DNA from: Micromonospora mirobrigensis
GTDB taxonomy: Bacteria > Actinomycetota > Actinomycetes > Mycobacteriales > Micromonosporaceae
Reading direction: 5' to 3'
Assembly (NCBI RefSeq): GCF_900091555.1
Contig: NZ_FMCX01000011.1
Location: 1 to 64,000, forward strand
DNA: 64,000 nucleotides
This document shows positions 35,321-44,760 of this stretch, in pieces. The translations under genes and the position numbers were made by a program. The stretch's first letter is position 1; the number at the start of each line of letters is the position of its first letter. Under the pieces are notes generated by a model. The model ran no database searches, was not told the DNA's origin, and was given only the letters and a program-made list of their open reading frames with translations.

Positions 35321-36147
35321 AGCGGATCGCGCTCAACGGGGCCGGCCTGCTGGTCGCGCTCTTCGCCGCCTTCCCGGTCTACTGGATGGTCGCCACCTCG
35401 CTCAAGCCGAACCGGGAGATCTTCGCGTCGACGCCGCGACCGGTGCCGGCCCAGCCGACCCTGGAGCACTACCGGGAGATCCTCACCGGCAACCTGATCC
35501 CGGGCGTGACGTTCCTCGACTTCTTTCTCAACAGCGTGCTGGTCGCGGTGGCCACCGTGCTGCTCAGCGGGCTGGTGGCGCTGTTCGCCGCGACGGCGGT
35601 GGCCAGGTTCCGGTTCAAGCTGCGGACCAGTTTCCTGATCATGCTGCTGGTGGTGCAGATGATCCCGCTGGAGGCGCTGGTCATCCCGCTGTTCCTGATG
35701 ATCCAGCGGCTCGGCCTCTACAACACGCTGCCCAGCCTGATCCTGACGTACCTCGGCTTCTCGCTGCCGTTCGCGGTCTGGATGCTGCGTGGCTTCGTCG
35801 CGGCCGTGCCCAAGGAACTGGAGGAGGCGGCGGCGATCGACGGCGCCAGCCGGATGCAGACCTTCCGCCGGATCCTCTTCCCGCTGGTGGCGCCCGGCCT
35901 GGTCGCGACCAGCATCTTCTCCTTCATCACCGCCTGGAACGAGCTGATCTTCGCGTTGACCTTCGTCAACGACCAGAGCCGCTACACCCTGCCGGTGGCG
36001 ATGACCTTCTTCTTCGGCCGGGACGACACGGCCTGGGGCTCGGTGATGGCCGCGTCCACCCTGTTCACCCTGCCGGTGATCGTGTTCTTCCTGCTGGTGC
36101 AGCGCCGGATGGTCTCCGGGCTGGTCGCCGGCGCCGTCAAGGGCTGA
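35317..36147 (+). CDS. Sugar ABC transporter permease 2
   Basis: A 276-residue MalG-type permease with the EAA-loop motif ELEEAAAIDGASRMQTFRRI and six helices. GTG at 35317 overlaps the previous stop. It completes the importer together with the lipoprotein and permease 1. The following gene is not part of the same function. Confidence 0.92.
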   Translation: MKRIALNGAGLLVALFAAFPVYWMVATSLKPNREIFASTPRPVPAQPTLEHYREILTGNLIPGVTFLDFFLNSVLVAVATVLLSGLVALFAATAVARFRFKLRTSFLIMLLVVQMIPLEALVIPLFLMIQRLGLYNTLPSLILTYLGFSLPFAVWMLRGFVAAVPKELEEAAAIDGASRMQTFRRILFPLVAPGLVATSIFSFITAWNELIFALTFVNDQSRYTLPVAMTFFFGRDDTAWGSVMAASTLFTLPVIVFFLLVQRRMVSGLVAGAVKG

Positions 36148-36193
36148 GATGACGCATTCCCCGCCGCTGACCCGCCGCACTAGGCTCACCGGC

Positions 36194-36838
36194 ATGACGG
36201 GCAGGGTGGCAGCGGTGAACCTCGGCACGGTGACCGAGGCGGAGTGGGCGGGCGACGCCAGCGGTCGCAGCGGCATCGACAAGCGGCCGGTCGACGGGCC
36301 GGTGATGGTCCGCCTCGACGGGCTGGTCGGCGACTTCATCGCCGAGCGGGCCCACCACGGCGGCGCCGACCAGGCGGTCTACGTCTACGCCGAGGAGGAC
36401 GCCGGCTGGTGGGCGGCCGAGCTGGGCCGGGCGGTCCCGGCCGGCGCGTTCGGCGAGAACCTCACCACGTACGCGGTGGACGTCACCGGCGCGGTGATCG
36501 GCGAGCAGTGGGCGGTCGGCACGGCGCTGCTCCAGGTGACCAAGCCGCGTACCCCGTGCACGACCTTCGCCGGCTTCTGGGGGGTGCCGGACCTGATCAA
36601 GCGGTTCACCGTGCGGGCCCTGCCGGGGGCGTACCTGCGGGTGCTCCGGGAGGGCGAGGTCGGCCCCGGTGACCCGGTCGAGGTGGTGGAGCGGCCGGCG
36701 CACAGCGTCACCATCGGCGAGGTGTTCCGGGCGACGAGCCTGGAGCCGGAACTGCTGCCCCGGCTCGCCGAGGTGACCGAGCTGCCCGCACCGCTGCTGG
36801 ACAAGGTCCGCCGCCGGCTCGCCGGCACCCGCCCCTGA
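36194..36838 (+). CDS. MOSC domain protein (YiiM-like)
   Basis: A 214-residue protein with a MOSC beta-barrel: HHGGADQAVYVYAEED and GAFGENLTTYAVDVTGAVIG, and the possible molybdenum-sulphur Cys in RTPCTTFAG. YiiM-type members protect against base analogues such as N-hydroxylated purines through a molybdenum cofactor. The ATG at 36194 is chosen; a longer frame starts at 36149. It is convergent with the next gene. Confidence 0.85.
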   Translation: MTGRVAAVNLGTVTEAEWAGDASGRSGIDKRPVDGPVMVRLDGLVGDFIAERAHHGGADQAVYVYAEEDAGWWAAELGRAVPAGAFGENLTTYAVDVTGAVIGEQWAVGTALLQVTKPRTPCTTFAGFWGVPDLIKRFTVRALPGAYLRVLREGEVGPGDPVEVVERPAHSVTIGEVFRATSLEPELLPRLAEVTELPAPLLDKVRRRLAGTRP

Positions 36839-36859
36839 CGTCACCGCGCCGCGGTCGGG

Positions 36860-37723
36860 TCAGGCGTCGGCGAAGACCTCGGCGAGCACCCGCGCGTCGT
36901 CCGGCCGGTCGTCGGTGATCTTGTTCCACTTGCCGGCGGTCGCGGTCCACTCCAGGTCGCCGAAGCGCACCCGCTTCACCCCGTGGTCGTGGGCGTGCGA
37001 GACCAGCCAGTGCGCGTACCGCCAGCCGTCACGCAGGTCGGGGGCGGGGACGGCGAGGCCGGTCAGGTCGGTGGCGGCGGCGGAGCTGCCCAGGCCGAGC
37101 CCCCAGTCCAGGGTGAGCCCCTGGGTCAGCGCCACGGCCGCGGCCTGGCCGCGCATCGTCGGGTACGGCCCGACCGCGCAGGCCACCGCGCCGGTCGCCT
37201 CGCCGAGCAGGGCCCGGGTCAGCACCTGCGACTCGTCGGACCACTTCTCGTACGCCTCGGGGAAGGCCGAGCGCTGCACCGCCTGCGCGGCGTCGGTGAC
37301 CCGCATCCGCTCCCAGCCGCGCACCCTGCCCAGCGCCGTGTAGAACCGCTTGGCGGCGTACCTCGGGTCGCGGATCTGCGTCGGGGTGCCCCAGCCCTGG
37401 CTGGGTCGCTGCTGGAACAGGCCGACCGAGTCCCGGTCGCCGCCGGCGAGGTTGCGCAGCCCGGACTCCTGGTACGCGGCGGCCAGCGCGACCACCACCG
37501 CCCGCTCGGGCAGCCGCTGCTGGGTGCCGATCGCCGCGATCGTCGCCGCGTTGGCCATCTGGTCGCCGTCCAGCACGACCCGACCGTCGGCCTGTACGGT
37601 GCACGACCGGTCCGCGACGGGAAGGCGCAGGTTGTCGACCACGTGACGGGCGACGACCCAGACCCCGACGACGGCGACGACGACCAGAGCCACGCCGGCC
37701 GCCACGATTGCCCGAGTTCGCAC
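36860..37723 (-). CDS. Secreted or membrane-anchored protein with a lysozyme-like fold signature
   Basis: A 287-residue protein. One N-terminal helix (IVAAGVALVVVAVVGVWVVA) anchors it outside the membrane. The region ALAAAYQESGLRNLAGGDRD, then VGLFQQRPSQGWGTPTQIRD and AAKRFYTAL, has the Glu and the GLFQ(Q)R pattern of lytic-transglycosylase-like proteins. In the genomes of relatives it is often labelled heavy metal transporter, which this sequence does not support. GTG at 37723 has GGGAGG upstream. Confidence 0.75.
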   Translation of the reverse strand: MRTRAIVAAGVALVVVAVVGVWVVARHVVDNLRLPVADRSCTVQADGRVVLDGDQMANAATIAAIGTQQRLPERAVVVALAAAYQESGLRNLAGGDRDSVGLFQQRPSQGWGTPTQIRDPRYAAKRFYTALGRVRGWERMRVTDAAQAVQRSAFPEAYEKWSDESQVLTRALLGEATGAVACAVGPYPTMRGQAAAVALTQGLTLDWGLGLGSSAAATDLTGLAVPAPDLRDGWRYAHWLVSHAHDHGVKRVRFGDLEWTATAGKWNKITDDRPDDARVLAEVFADA

Positions 37724-37876
37724 CCGCACCTCCCGTTCACCAGTTCGACAAGAGTACGTCTCCAAAACCACCGTTCGGGTCGTCCGACCGGCCGAGCCGC
37801 TCGCCGTGACCGACCGGTCGCACTGTGTGTCCGCGCCGTCGGGCTGGGGAGTTCCCCCGGCCGACGGCGGAGAAAC

Positions 37877-38659
37877 TCACTCGGCGGGCACCCAGGCCGC
37901 GGGGCGCTTCTCCCGGAAGGCCAGCACCCCCTCCATGCCCTCCTCGGACAGGAAGTAGCCGGTGGAGCGGGCGGCCAGGTCGGCGATCTCGGCCCGCAGG
38001 TCGGTGGCGGCCGGCCGGCGCAGCAGCTCCTTCGCCCCGGCCAGCGCCCTCGGGGCGCCCCGGACCAGCGACGCGCAGTACCGCGCCACCGCCTCGTCCA
38101 GTTCGGCGGCCGGCACGGCGGCGGTGACCAGGCCGACCTCGGCGGCCCGCCGGCCGTCGAAGGTGTCCCCGGTCAGATAGAGCTCGGCGGCGGCGCGCGG
38201 GTGCAGCCGGGGCAGCACGGTGGCGGAGATGACCGCCGGGATCACCCCGATCCGGACCTCGGTGAAGGCGAAGGTGGCCTCCTGCGCGCAGACCGCCAGG
38301 TCGGCCGCCGCGATCAGGCCCAGCCCGCCGGCCCGCGCCGGGCCGGCCACCCGGGCCAGCACCGGCTTCGGGCACTCCCGGACCGCGGCGAGCACGTCGC
38401 CCAGCTTCCCGGCCGGGACGGTGCCCGAGGCGTACGCGGCGGCGGTCTCCCTGAGGTCCGCGCCGGAGCAGAAGACCGGCCCGGTGTGGTCCAGCACGAT
38501 CACCCGGACCGTGTCGTCGGCCACCGCGGCGGTCAGCCCGTCCAGCAGCTGGGTCATCAGCGGGGTGGAGAGCGCGTTGCGGTTGTGCGGGCTGTCCAGG
38601 GTGAGGGTGGTCACCCCGCGGGCCGTGGAGACCCGCACGAGCGCGTCGGAGGAGGTCAT
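37877..38659 (-). CDS. Enoyl-CoA hydratase/isomerase family protein
   Basis: A 260-residue crotonase-fold protein. The CoA oxyanion-hole loops are SPHNRNALS and FCSGADLRE; GPARAGGLGLIAAADLAVC replaces the common GGG. The catalytic Glu of the second site is in EVRIGVIP (E-R-I). It may act in leucine or fatty-acid breakdown. ATG at 38659. The start is only 19 bp from the hemW start on the other strand. Confidence 0.88.
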   Translation of the reverse strand: MTSSDALVRVSTARGVTTLTLDSPHNRNALSTPLMTQLLDGLTAAVADDTVRVIVLDHTGPVFCSGADLRETAAAYASGTVPAGKLGDVLAAVRECPKPVLARVAGPARAGGLGLIAAADLAVCAQEATFAFTEVRIGVIPAVISATVLPRLHPRAAAELYLTGDTFDGRRAAEVGLVTAAVPAAELDEAVARYCASLVRGAPRALAGAKELLRRPAATDLRAEIADLAARSTGYFLSEEGMEGVLAFREKRPAAWVPAE

Positions 38660-38678
38660 GCCGGGCACACTAGTGGCC

Positions 38679-39902
38679 ATGCCCGGCGCTCTTCCAGAAG
38701 GCGAATCCGTCCCCGTGGACGGGTCGCTGCCCGCCACCGCCACCCGTGCCGTCGGCGCGCGTGGTTTCGGCGTCTACGTCCACGTGCCCTTCTGCGCCAG
38801 TCGCTGCGGCTACTGCGACTTCAACACGTACACCTCGGCGGAGCTGGGCGGTGGCGCCGACCGCGAGTCGTACGCCGACACCGTGCTCGCCGAGCTGGCG
38901 CTGGCCGCCCGGGTGCTGGGCGACACCCCGCCGCCGCGGGTGGACACCGTCTTCGTCGGCGGCGGCACGCCGACCCTGCTCCCCGCCGACGACCTGGCCC
39001 GGATCCTCGACGGCATCGACCGCACCTGGGGGCTGGCCGCCGACGCCGAGGTGACCACCGAGGCCAACCCCGAGTCGGTCACGCGTGAGTCGCTGAAGAC
39101 CCTGCGGGCGGCCGGCTACACCCGGATCTCGCTGGGCATGCAGTCCGCCGCCCCCGGTGTGCTGGCGATCCTCGACCGCAGGCACAGCGCCGGCCGGGCC
39201 ACCGCCGCCGCCCTGGAGGCCCGGGACGCCGGCTTCGACCACGTGAACCTGGACCTGATTTACGGCACGCCGGGGGAGAGCGCCGACGACTTCGCCACCT
39301 CCCTGGACCAGGTGGTCGCGGCCGGGGTGGACCACGTCAGCGCGTACGCCCTGATCGTGGAGGACGGGACCCGGCTGGCCGCCCGGATGCGCCGTGGCGA
39401 GCTGCCGTACCCCTCGGACGACGTGGCGGCGGACCGTTACCTGGCCGCGGAGGCGGCGCTGCACGCGGCCGGTTTCTCCTGGTACGAGGTCTCCAACTGG
39501 GCCCGCTCGGAGGCGGCCCGGTGCCGGCACAACCTGCTCTACTGGACCGGGGCGCACTGGTGGGGCCTCGGCCCGGGGGCGCACAGCCACGTCGGCGGGG
39601 TGCGCTGGTGGAACGTCAAGCACCCCACCGCGTACGCGAAGCGGCTCGCCGCCGGCGAGTCGCCCGGCCTGGCCCGCGAGGTGCTGACCCCGGACGAGGC
39701 GCACATGGAGGACGTGATGCTGCGCCTGCGGTTGGCCTCCGGCCTGCCGCTTGCCGCGCTGGACGACGCGGGCCGGGCCGGCGCCGAACGGGCCCGGGCG
39801 GCCGGCCTGCTGGACGCCGACCGGTACGCCGGCGGGCAGGCCGTGCTCACCCTGCGCGGCCGGCTGCTGGCCGACGCGGTGGTCCGCGACCTGCTGCCCT
39901 GA
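38679..39902 (+). CDS. hemW: Radical SAM heme chaperone HemW
   Basis: A 407-residue radical SAM protein. The iron-sulphur motif FCASRCGYCDF is the CxxxCxxC of HemN/HemW, followed by VFVGGGTPTLL, QSAAPGVLAILDR and VNLDLIYGTPGE. HemW inserts heme into respiratory enzymes; older annotation as coproporphyrinogen oxidase is not supported since the fourth Cys of HemN is missing. ATG at 38679. It often lies next to lepA and hrcA-dnaJ, as it does here. Confidence 0.93.
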   Translation: MPGALPEGESVPVDGSLPATATRAVGARGFGVYVHVPFCASRCGYCDFNTYTSAELGGGADRESYADTVLAELALAARVLGDTPPPRVDTVFVGGGTPTLLPADDLARILDGIDRTWGLAADAEVTTEANPESVTRESLKTLRAAGYTRISLGMQSAAPGVLAILDRRHSAGRATAAALEARDAGFDHVNLDLIYGTPGESADDFATSLDQVVAAGVDHVSAYALIVEDGTRLAARMRRGELPYPSDDVAADRYLAAEAALHAAGFSWYEVSNWARSEAARCRHNLLYWTGAHWWGLGPGAHSHVGGVRWWNVKHPTAYAKRLAAGESPGLAREVLTPDEAHMEDVMLRLRLASGLPLAALDDAGRAGAERARAAGLLDADRYAGGQAVLTLRGRLLADAVVRDLLP

Positions 39903-39905
39903 GCC

Positions 39906-39938
39906 GGCGGGGCCCCGGTCACCGCCGGGGCGCCCGCC
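39906..39938. terminator. Terminator between convergent genes
   Basis: GGCGGG-GCCCCGG pairs with CCGGGGC-GCCCGCC around TCACCG; hemW ends at 39902 and the DUF4870 gene ends at 39945. Confidence 0.75.
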
Positions 39939-39944
39939 GTCGAC

Positions 39945-40562
39945 TCACTTCACCAGGCGGATCGACATCGGGTAGCGGTAGAGCTGCCCCTCCCCGGCCT
40001 TGATCCCGGCGATCACGCCGAAGATCACCCCGACCAGCCAGGGGCCGCCGAGCAGGAAGAACAGCACGCTGCCCAGGCCGAGGGTGACCACCGTGCCGCA
40101 GCACAGCACGATCGACAGGGCGACCGACGCGCCCAGCCAGGTGAGCTGGAAGTTGAGCGCCTCCACGGCGTGCGCCCGGACGGTCGGGGACTGCGCCCCA
40201 CGGCCCATCATGGCGATCAGCGGCGGTAGGAAACCCAGCCAGGCGGTGAAGAAGGTCGCGGCGGCGCCGCCCCAGTGGGCGACCAGCGCCCAGGTCTTGT
40301 CCTCGGCGTTGGCGTAGCCGGTCGGCGGCCCGTACGCCCCACCGGTCGGATAGCCGACGCCCGGCGGGGGGTGACCGCCCGGCGGCGGGTAGCCACCGGC
40401 GGGCGGGGGATAGCCGCCGGCCGTGGGCTGCCCGGGGGCCCCGGACAGCGGTGCGGTGGGCTCGTCGCCGGCCGGCGGGCCGAACGGGGCCGAGGGCGGG
40501 ATCGGTTCCGGCTGGTACGGGCCGGGTTCCCCCGATCCCGGTGGGCGAGGTGGCTCAGTCAT
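39945..40562 (-). CDS. DUF4870 membrane protein with Pro-rich N-terminus
   Basis: A 205-residue protein. The first 85 residues are Pro/Gly-rich with GGYPPP repeats. The rest has four membrane helices, with WALVAHWGGAAATFFTAWLG and TVRAHAVEALNFQLTW, the latter the DUF4870 signature. The family is of unknown function. ATG at 40562. Confidence 0.85.
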   Translation of the reverse strand: MTEPPRPPGSGEPGPYQPEPIPPSAPFGPPAGDEPTAPLSGAPGQPTAGGYPPPAGGYPPPGGHPPPGVGYPTGGAYGPPTGYANAEDKTWALVAHWGGAAATFFTAWLGFLPPLIAMMGRGAQSPTVRAHAVEALNFQLTWLGASVALSIVLCCGTVVTLGLGSVLFFLLGGPWLVGVIFGVIAGIKAGEGQLYRYPMSIRLVK

Positions 40563-40704
40563 GGACGTCACGGTAGGTGCTGTCGACAAGGGGGCACCAG
40601 GGGACACTGGTCGGCGTCGGCGCGCCGATCGGCCAGCCGTCGACCCGCGGCGGGCGGACGCCGGCCCGTCGTGATCATCGCGTCGGCGGGGGTGCCGACG
40701 TAGA

Positions 40705-40731
40705 CTGGCACTCGCTACAGTCGAGTGCCAG
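40705..40731 (+). promoter_or_regulatory. CIRCE operator for HrcA
   Basis: CTGGCACTC at 40705-40713, a 9-bp gap, then GAGTGCCAG at 40723-40731. The canonical CIRCE is TTAGCACTC-N9-GAGTGCTAA; here the outer bases differ but the arms are perfectly complementary. It lies 56 bp before hrcA, as expected for autoregulation. Confidence 0.9.
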
Positions 40732-40787
40732 GATGCTCGCCCCGGTCGCGCCGCAGGCCCCGGGCGGGCGCGCGAGGAGGTGGGGAG

Positions 40788-41810
40788 ATGGGTCTCGACG
40801 ACCGCAAGCTCGCCGTGCTGCGCGCGATCGTCGAGGACTACGTCGCCACGCAGGAGCCGGTCGGCAGCAAGGCGCTGGTCGAGCGGCACCAACTGGGCGT
40901 CTCGCCGGCCACCGTGCGCAACGACATGGCGGTGCTGGAGGAGGAGGGCTACATCCGGCAGCCGCACACCAGCGCCGGCCGGGTGCCCACCGACCGCGGC
41001 TACCGGCTCTTCGTCGACCGGCTCTCCCGGGTCAAGCCGCTCAGCCCGGCCGAACGCCGGGCCATCGAGCGGTTCCTGGTCGGCGCGGTCGACCTGGACG
41101 ACGTGGTGCACCGCACGGTCCGGCTGCTGGCCCAGCTCACCCGCCAGGTGGCCGTGGTGCAGTACCCGTCGCTGGCCCGCTCCAAGGTGCGCCACCTGGA
41201 GCTGGTGCCGATCTCCACCACCCGGCTGATGGTGGTCATGATCGCCGACACCGGCCGGGTCGAGCAGCGATTGGTCGAGCTGCCTGGCCCGATCCCCGCC
41301 GAGGACGTCACCGACCTGCGCCGGCTGGTAAACGAGAAGCTGGTCGGCAGCCCGCTGACCGACACCCCGCCGCTGGTGCAGGCGCTGGTCGACGAGGCCA
41401 CCCCGCAGCTGCGCGGCGCCATGACCACCCTCTCCACGGTGCTGCTGGAGACCCTCGTCGAACGGCACGAGGAGCGCATCGCGCTGGCCGGCACCGCCAA
41501 CCTCACCCGGGGCGGCCTGCTCGACTTCCAGGGCTCGCTGCGACCCATCCTCGAGGCGCTGGAGGAGGAGGTGGTGATGCTCAAGCTCATCGGCGAGGCC
41601 GAGTCGACCACCACCCGGGTGCTGATCGGCGACGAGAACGAGATCGACAACCTGCGGGCCGCCTCGGTGGTCAGCACCGGATACGGCCCGGGGGCGACCG
41701 CGCTCGGCGGGCTCGGCGTGTTGGGGCCGACCCGGATGGACTACCCCGGCACCATCGCCACGGTGAGGGCCGTGGCACGCTACGTGGGCGAGCTGCTGGC
41801 CCAGAACTGA
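40788..41810 (+). CDS. hrcA: Heat-inducible transcription repressor HrcA
   Basis: A 340-residue repressor of chaperone genes that binds the CIRCE operator. The winged helix has [20 protein letters not shown] and [20 protein letters not shown]; the C-terminal GAF-like domain ends with [23 protein letters not shown] at 40788. The gene precedes dnaJ as in other actinobacteria. A CIRCE copy lies upstream. Confidence 0.96.
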   Translation: MGLDDRKLAVLRAIVEDYVATQEPVGSKALVERHQLGVSPATVRNDMAVLEEEGYIRQPHTSAGRVPTDRGYRLFVDRLSRVKPLSPAERRAIERFLVGAVDLDDVVHRTVRLLAQLTRQVAVVQYPSLARSKVRHLELVPISTTRLMVVMIADTGRVEQRLVELPGPIPAEDVTDLRRLVNEKLVGSPLTDTPPLVQALVDEATPQLRGAMTTLSTVLLETLVERHEERIALAGTANLTRGGLLDFQGSLRPILEALEEEVVMLKLIGEAESTTTRVLIGDENEIDNLRAASVVSTGYGPGATALGGLGVLGPTRMDYPGTIATVRAVARYVGELLAQN

Positions 41811-41886
41811 TCACCGACGCCGGGCCGGTGGGCGGCTCCGGCCGACGACCGCGCAACGCGACACGAACATGAGGACACCGAACCCA

Positions 41887-43032
41887 GTGGCCAGGGACTA
41901 CTACGGCATTCTCGGCGTGAGCCGGGAAGCCTCCGACGACGAGATCAAGCGCGCCTACCGCAAGCTGGCGCGGCAGTTCCACCCGGACGTCAATCCGGAC
42001 CCGGAGGCACAGGAGAAGTTCAAGGACATCAACGCCGCGTACGAGGTCCTCTCGGACGACCGGAAACGGCAGATCGTCGACCTCGGTGGCGACCCGCTCG
42101 CCCCGGGCGGCGGGGGCGCCGGCGGTCCGGGTGGCCCGGGCGGAGCCGGCCCGTTCGTCGGCTTCCAGGACATCATGGACGCCTTCTTCGGCGGCGCCGC
42201 CGGCGGCGCCCGGGGGCCGCGTCCGCGTACCCGGCCGGGGGCCGACGCGATCCTGCGGCTGGAGCTGGACCTGCACGAGACGGCGTTCGGCGTCGAGGCG
42301 CCGATCACCGTCGACACGGCGGTGCTCTGCACCACCTGCTCCGGCGCCGGCACGGCGGCCGGCACGCACCTGGCCACCTGCGAGGCGTGCGGCGGCCGGG
42401 GCGAGGTCCAGTCGGTGCAGCGCACCTTCCTCGGCCAGGTGGTCTCGGCCCGCCCGTGCACCGTCTGCCAGGGCTACGGCACCACCATCCCGCACCCCTG
42501 CCCGACCTGCGCCGGGGACGGCCGGGTCCGGACCCGCCGGTCGCTGACCGTCAAGATCCCGGCCGGGGTCGAGGACGGCATGCGGATCCGGCTGGCCCAG
42601 CAGGGCGAGGTGGGCCCGGGCGGCGGCACCGCCGGTGACCTCTACGTCGAGATCCACGAGCGCCCGCACGACGTCTACTCCCGCAAGGGCGACGACCTGC
42701 ACTGCCGGGTGACCGTGCCGATGACGGCCGCGGCGCTCGGCACCCGGCTGACCATCAAGACCCTGGACAGCGAGGAGCCGGTCGACGTCAAGCCCGGCAC
42801 CCAGCCGGGCAGCACGCTGCGGCTGCGCGCGCGGGGCGTGCCGCACCTGCGCGGCACCGGCCGGGGTGACCTCTACGTCCACCTGGACGTGCGCACCCCC
42901 ACCAAGCTCGACGCCGACCAGGAGAAGATGCTCCGCGACTTCGCCAAGACCCGCGGCGAGGAGGTCGCCGAGCTGACCAAGCAGGGCGGCTTCTTCTCCC
43001 GGATGCGCGACGCCTTCAACGGGCACGCCTGA
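41887..43032 (+). CDS. dnaJ: Chaperone protein DnaJ
   Basis: A 381-residue J protein. The J domain has [20 protein letters not shown] and the HPD tripeptide. A Gly-rich linker follows. Four zinc motifs are [24 protein letters not shown] and CPTCAGDG. It delivers substrates to DnaK. GTG at 41887 with GAGGA upstream is preferred over an in-frame ATG at 41869 that lacks a ribosome site. rsmE starts two bases after the stop. Confidence 0.95.
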   Translation: MARDYYGILGVSREASDDEIKRAYRKLARQFHPDVNPDPEAQEKFKDINAAYEVLSDDRKRQIVDLGGDPLAPGGGGAGGPGGPGGAGPFVGFQDIMDAFFGGAAGGARGPRPRTRPGADAILRLELDLHETAFGVEAPITVDTAVLCTTCSGAGTAAGTHLATCEACGGRGEVQSVQRTFLGQVVSARPCTVCQGYGTTIPHPCPTCAGDGRVRTRRSLTVKIPAGVEDGMRIRLAQQGEVGPGGGTAGDLYVEIHERPHDVYSRKGDDLHCRVTVPMTAAALGTRLTIKTLDSEEPVDVKPGTQPGSTLRLRARGVPHLRGTGRGDLYVHLDVRTPTKLDADQEKMLRDFAKTRGEEVAELTKQGGFFSRMRDAFNGHA

Positions 43033-43033
43033 G

Positions 43034-43768
43034 GTGTCGGCGCCGCTGTTCCTGGTCGAGGCGCTGCCCACCGCCGACACGCTGACCCTGGACGGCCCGG
43101 AGGGGCACCACGCGGCCACCGTCGCGCGACTGCGGGTCGGCGAGGAGCTGCTGCTCGCCGACGGGCGGGGCGGCACGGCCGCCGCCGAGGTCACCGCCGT
43201 CGGCCGGGGCGCCCTCGACCTGCGGGTCACCTCCCGGGGGTACGTCGACGCGTCCGTCCCCCGGGTCGTGGTGGTGCAGGGCATCGCCAAGGGGGACCGG
43301 GGCGAGCTGGCCGTGCAGGCGATGACCGAGGTCGGGGTGGACGAGATCGTGCCCTGGGCGGCGTCCCGCTCGGTGGTGCAGTGGCGCGGCGAGCGGGGCG
43401 TACGGGCCCGGGACAAGTGGGCCGCGACCGCCCGGGAGGCTGCCAAGCAGGCCCGCCGGGCGTGGCTGCCGGTGGTGGCCGGGACGCCCGACGAGTCCAC
43501 CACCACGGTGGTACGCCGGCTGGCCGGGTCCGCCGCGGCGTTCGTGCTGCACGAGGAGGCCGAGGAGCGGCTGACCGCCGTCGAGCTGCCCGACGCCGGG
43601 GAGATCACGCTGGTGGTCGGCCCGGAGGGCGGCATCGCGCCGGCCGAACTCTCGGCCTTCCGCGAGGCCGGCGCCCGGCCCGTCCGGCTCGGCCCGTCGG
43701 TGCTGCGCACCTCCACCGCCGGCGTCGCCGCCCTCAGCGTGCTGGCCACCCGCCTGCGCCGCTGGTGA
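43034..43768 (+). CDS. rsmE: 16S rRNA (uracil-1498-N3)-methyltransferase
   Basis: A 244-residue SPOUT methyltransferase. The N-terminal PUA-like part holds the family's start; the trefoil-knot SAM site is LVVGPEGGIAPAELSAF, then GPSVLRTSTAGVAAL. It modifies U1498 in the decoding region. GTG at 43034. The hrcA-dnaJ-rsmE order is conserved. Confidence 0.94.
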   Translation: MSAPLFLVEALPTADTLTLDGPEGHHAATVARLRVGEELLLADGRGGTAAAEVTAVGRGALDLRVTSRGYVDASVPRVVVVQGIAKGDRGELAVQAMTEVGVDEIVPWAASRSVVQWRGERGVRARDKWAATAREAAKQARRAWLPVVAGTPDESTTTVVRRLAGSAAAFVLHEEAEERLTAVELPDAGEITLVVGPEGGIAPAELSAFREAGARPVRLGPSVLRTSTAGVAALSVLATRLRRW

Positions 43769-43783
43769 CCTGCCCACCCGGCC

Positions 43784-44695
43784 TCAGGGGCGGGGGAAGA
43801 CGGGGACGGGTCGCTCCTCGGGGTCCAGGTCCAGGCCGGCGGGGCCGACGATCAGCGGGTCCGGGGCGCCGACCACCTCCGGGTCCTTGCCGGCGTACGG
43901 GAAGCGGTGCAGCACGTGCCGCATCGCCTCCAGCCGGGCCCGCTTCTTGTCGTTGCTCTTCACCACCGTCCACGGCGCGTCGGCCGTGTCGGTCCAGAAG
44001 AACATCGCCTCCTTCGCCTCGGTGTAGTCGTCCCACCGGTCCAGCGAGGCCAGGTCCATCGGGGAGAGCTTCCACTGGCGTACCGGGTCGACCTGCCGGA
44101 CGGCGAACCGGGTGCGCTGCTCGTTGCGGGACACCGAGAACCAGAACTTGACCAGCCGGACACCGGAGCGGACCAGCATCCGCTCCAGGTCCGGGGCCTG
44201 CCGCAGGAACTCCAGATATTCGGTACGCGAGCAGAAGCCCATCACCCGCTCCACGCCGGCCCGGTTGTACCAGGACCGGTCGAAGAGCACGATCTCACCG
44301 GCCGCCGGCAGGTGCGCCAGCCACCGCTGGAAGTACCACTGGGTCGACTCCCGCTCGTTCGGCTTGACCAGGGCGACGACCTTCGCGCCGCGCGGGTTCA
44401 GGTGCTCCATGAAGCGCTTGATCGTGCCGCCCTTGCCGGCCGCGTCCCGCCCCTCGAAGATGATCACCAGCCGCTCGCCGGACTCCTTCACCCAGTCCTG
44501 AAGCTTGAGCAGCTCGATCTGGAGCAGCCGCTTGGTCTGGTCGTACTCCTCCCGGGTCAGCCGGCGGTCGTACGGGTAGTCCTCGCGCCAGGTGTCGACC
44601 GGGCTGCCGTCGGGGCGCAACAGCACCGGGTCGTCGTCGTGCCCGTCGTCGACCCGGTAGTCGGCGGTGAGGTCCAGCGGCGCGGTCTCCGTCAT
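43784..44695 (-). CDS. ppk2: Polyphosphate kinase 2
   Basis: A 303-residue PPK2 of the one-domain class. The Walker A motif is EGRDAAGKGGTIKRF, followed by the lid segment with FDRSWYNRAGVERVMG and SRNEQRTRF. It moves phosphate between polyphosphate and nucleotides; which direction is favoured cannot be told. ATG at 44695. It is convergent with rsmE. Confidence 0.93.
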   Translation of the reverse strand: MTETAPLDLTADYRVDDGHDDDPVLLRPDGSPVDTWREDYPYDRRLTREEYDQTKRLLQIELLKLQDWVKESGERLVIIFEGRDAAGKGGTIKRFMEHLNPRGAKVVALVKPNERESTQWYFQRWLAHLPAAGEIVLFDRSWYNRAGVERVMGFCSRTEYLEFLRQAPDLERMLVRSGVRLVKFWFSVSRNEQRTRFAVRQVDPVRQWKLSPMDLASLDRWDDYTEAKEAMFFWTDTADAPWTVVKSNDKKRARLEAMRHVLHRFPYAGKDPEVVGAPDPLIVGPAGLDLDPEERPVPVFPRP

Positions 44696-44760
44696 GCCGG
44701 TGACCCTTACCCCCGATCGGGCGTCCCTCCCGGCGACGGCCCTGACAGTTCGCCGAGCGT

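Noticed and set aside
36860-37723. Heavy metal transporter label for this protein
   Set aside because: It has one membrane anchor and a lysozyme-like pattern, and no metal-binding motif or transport helices.
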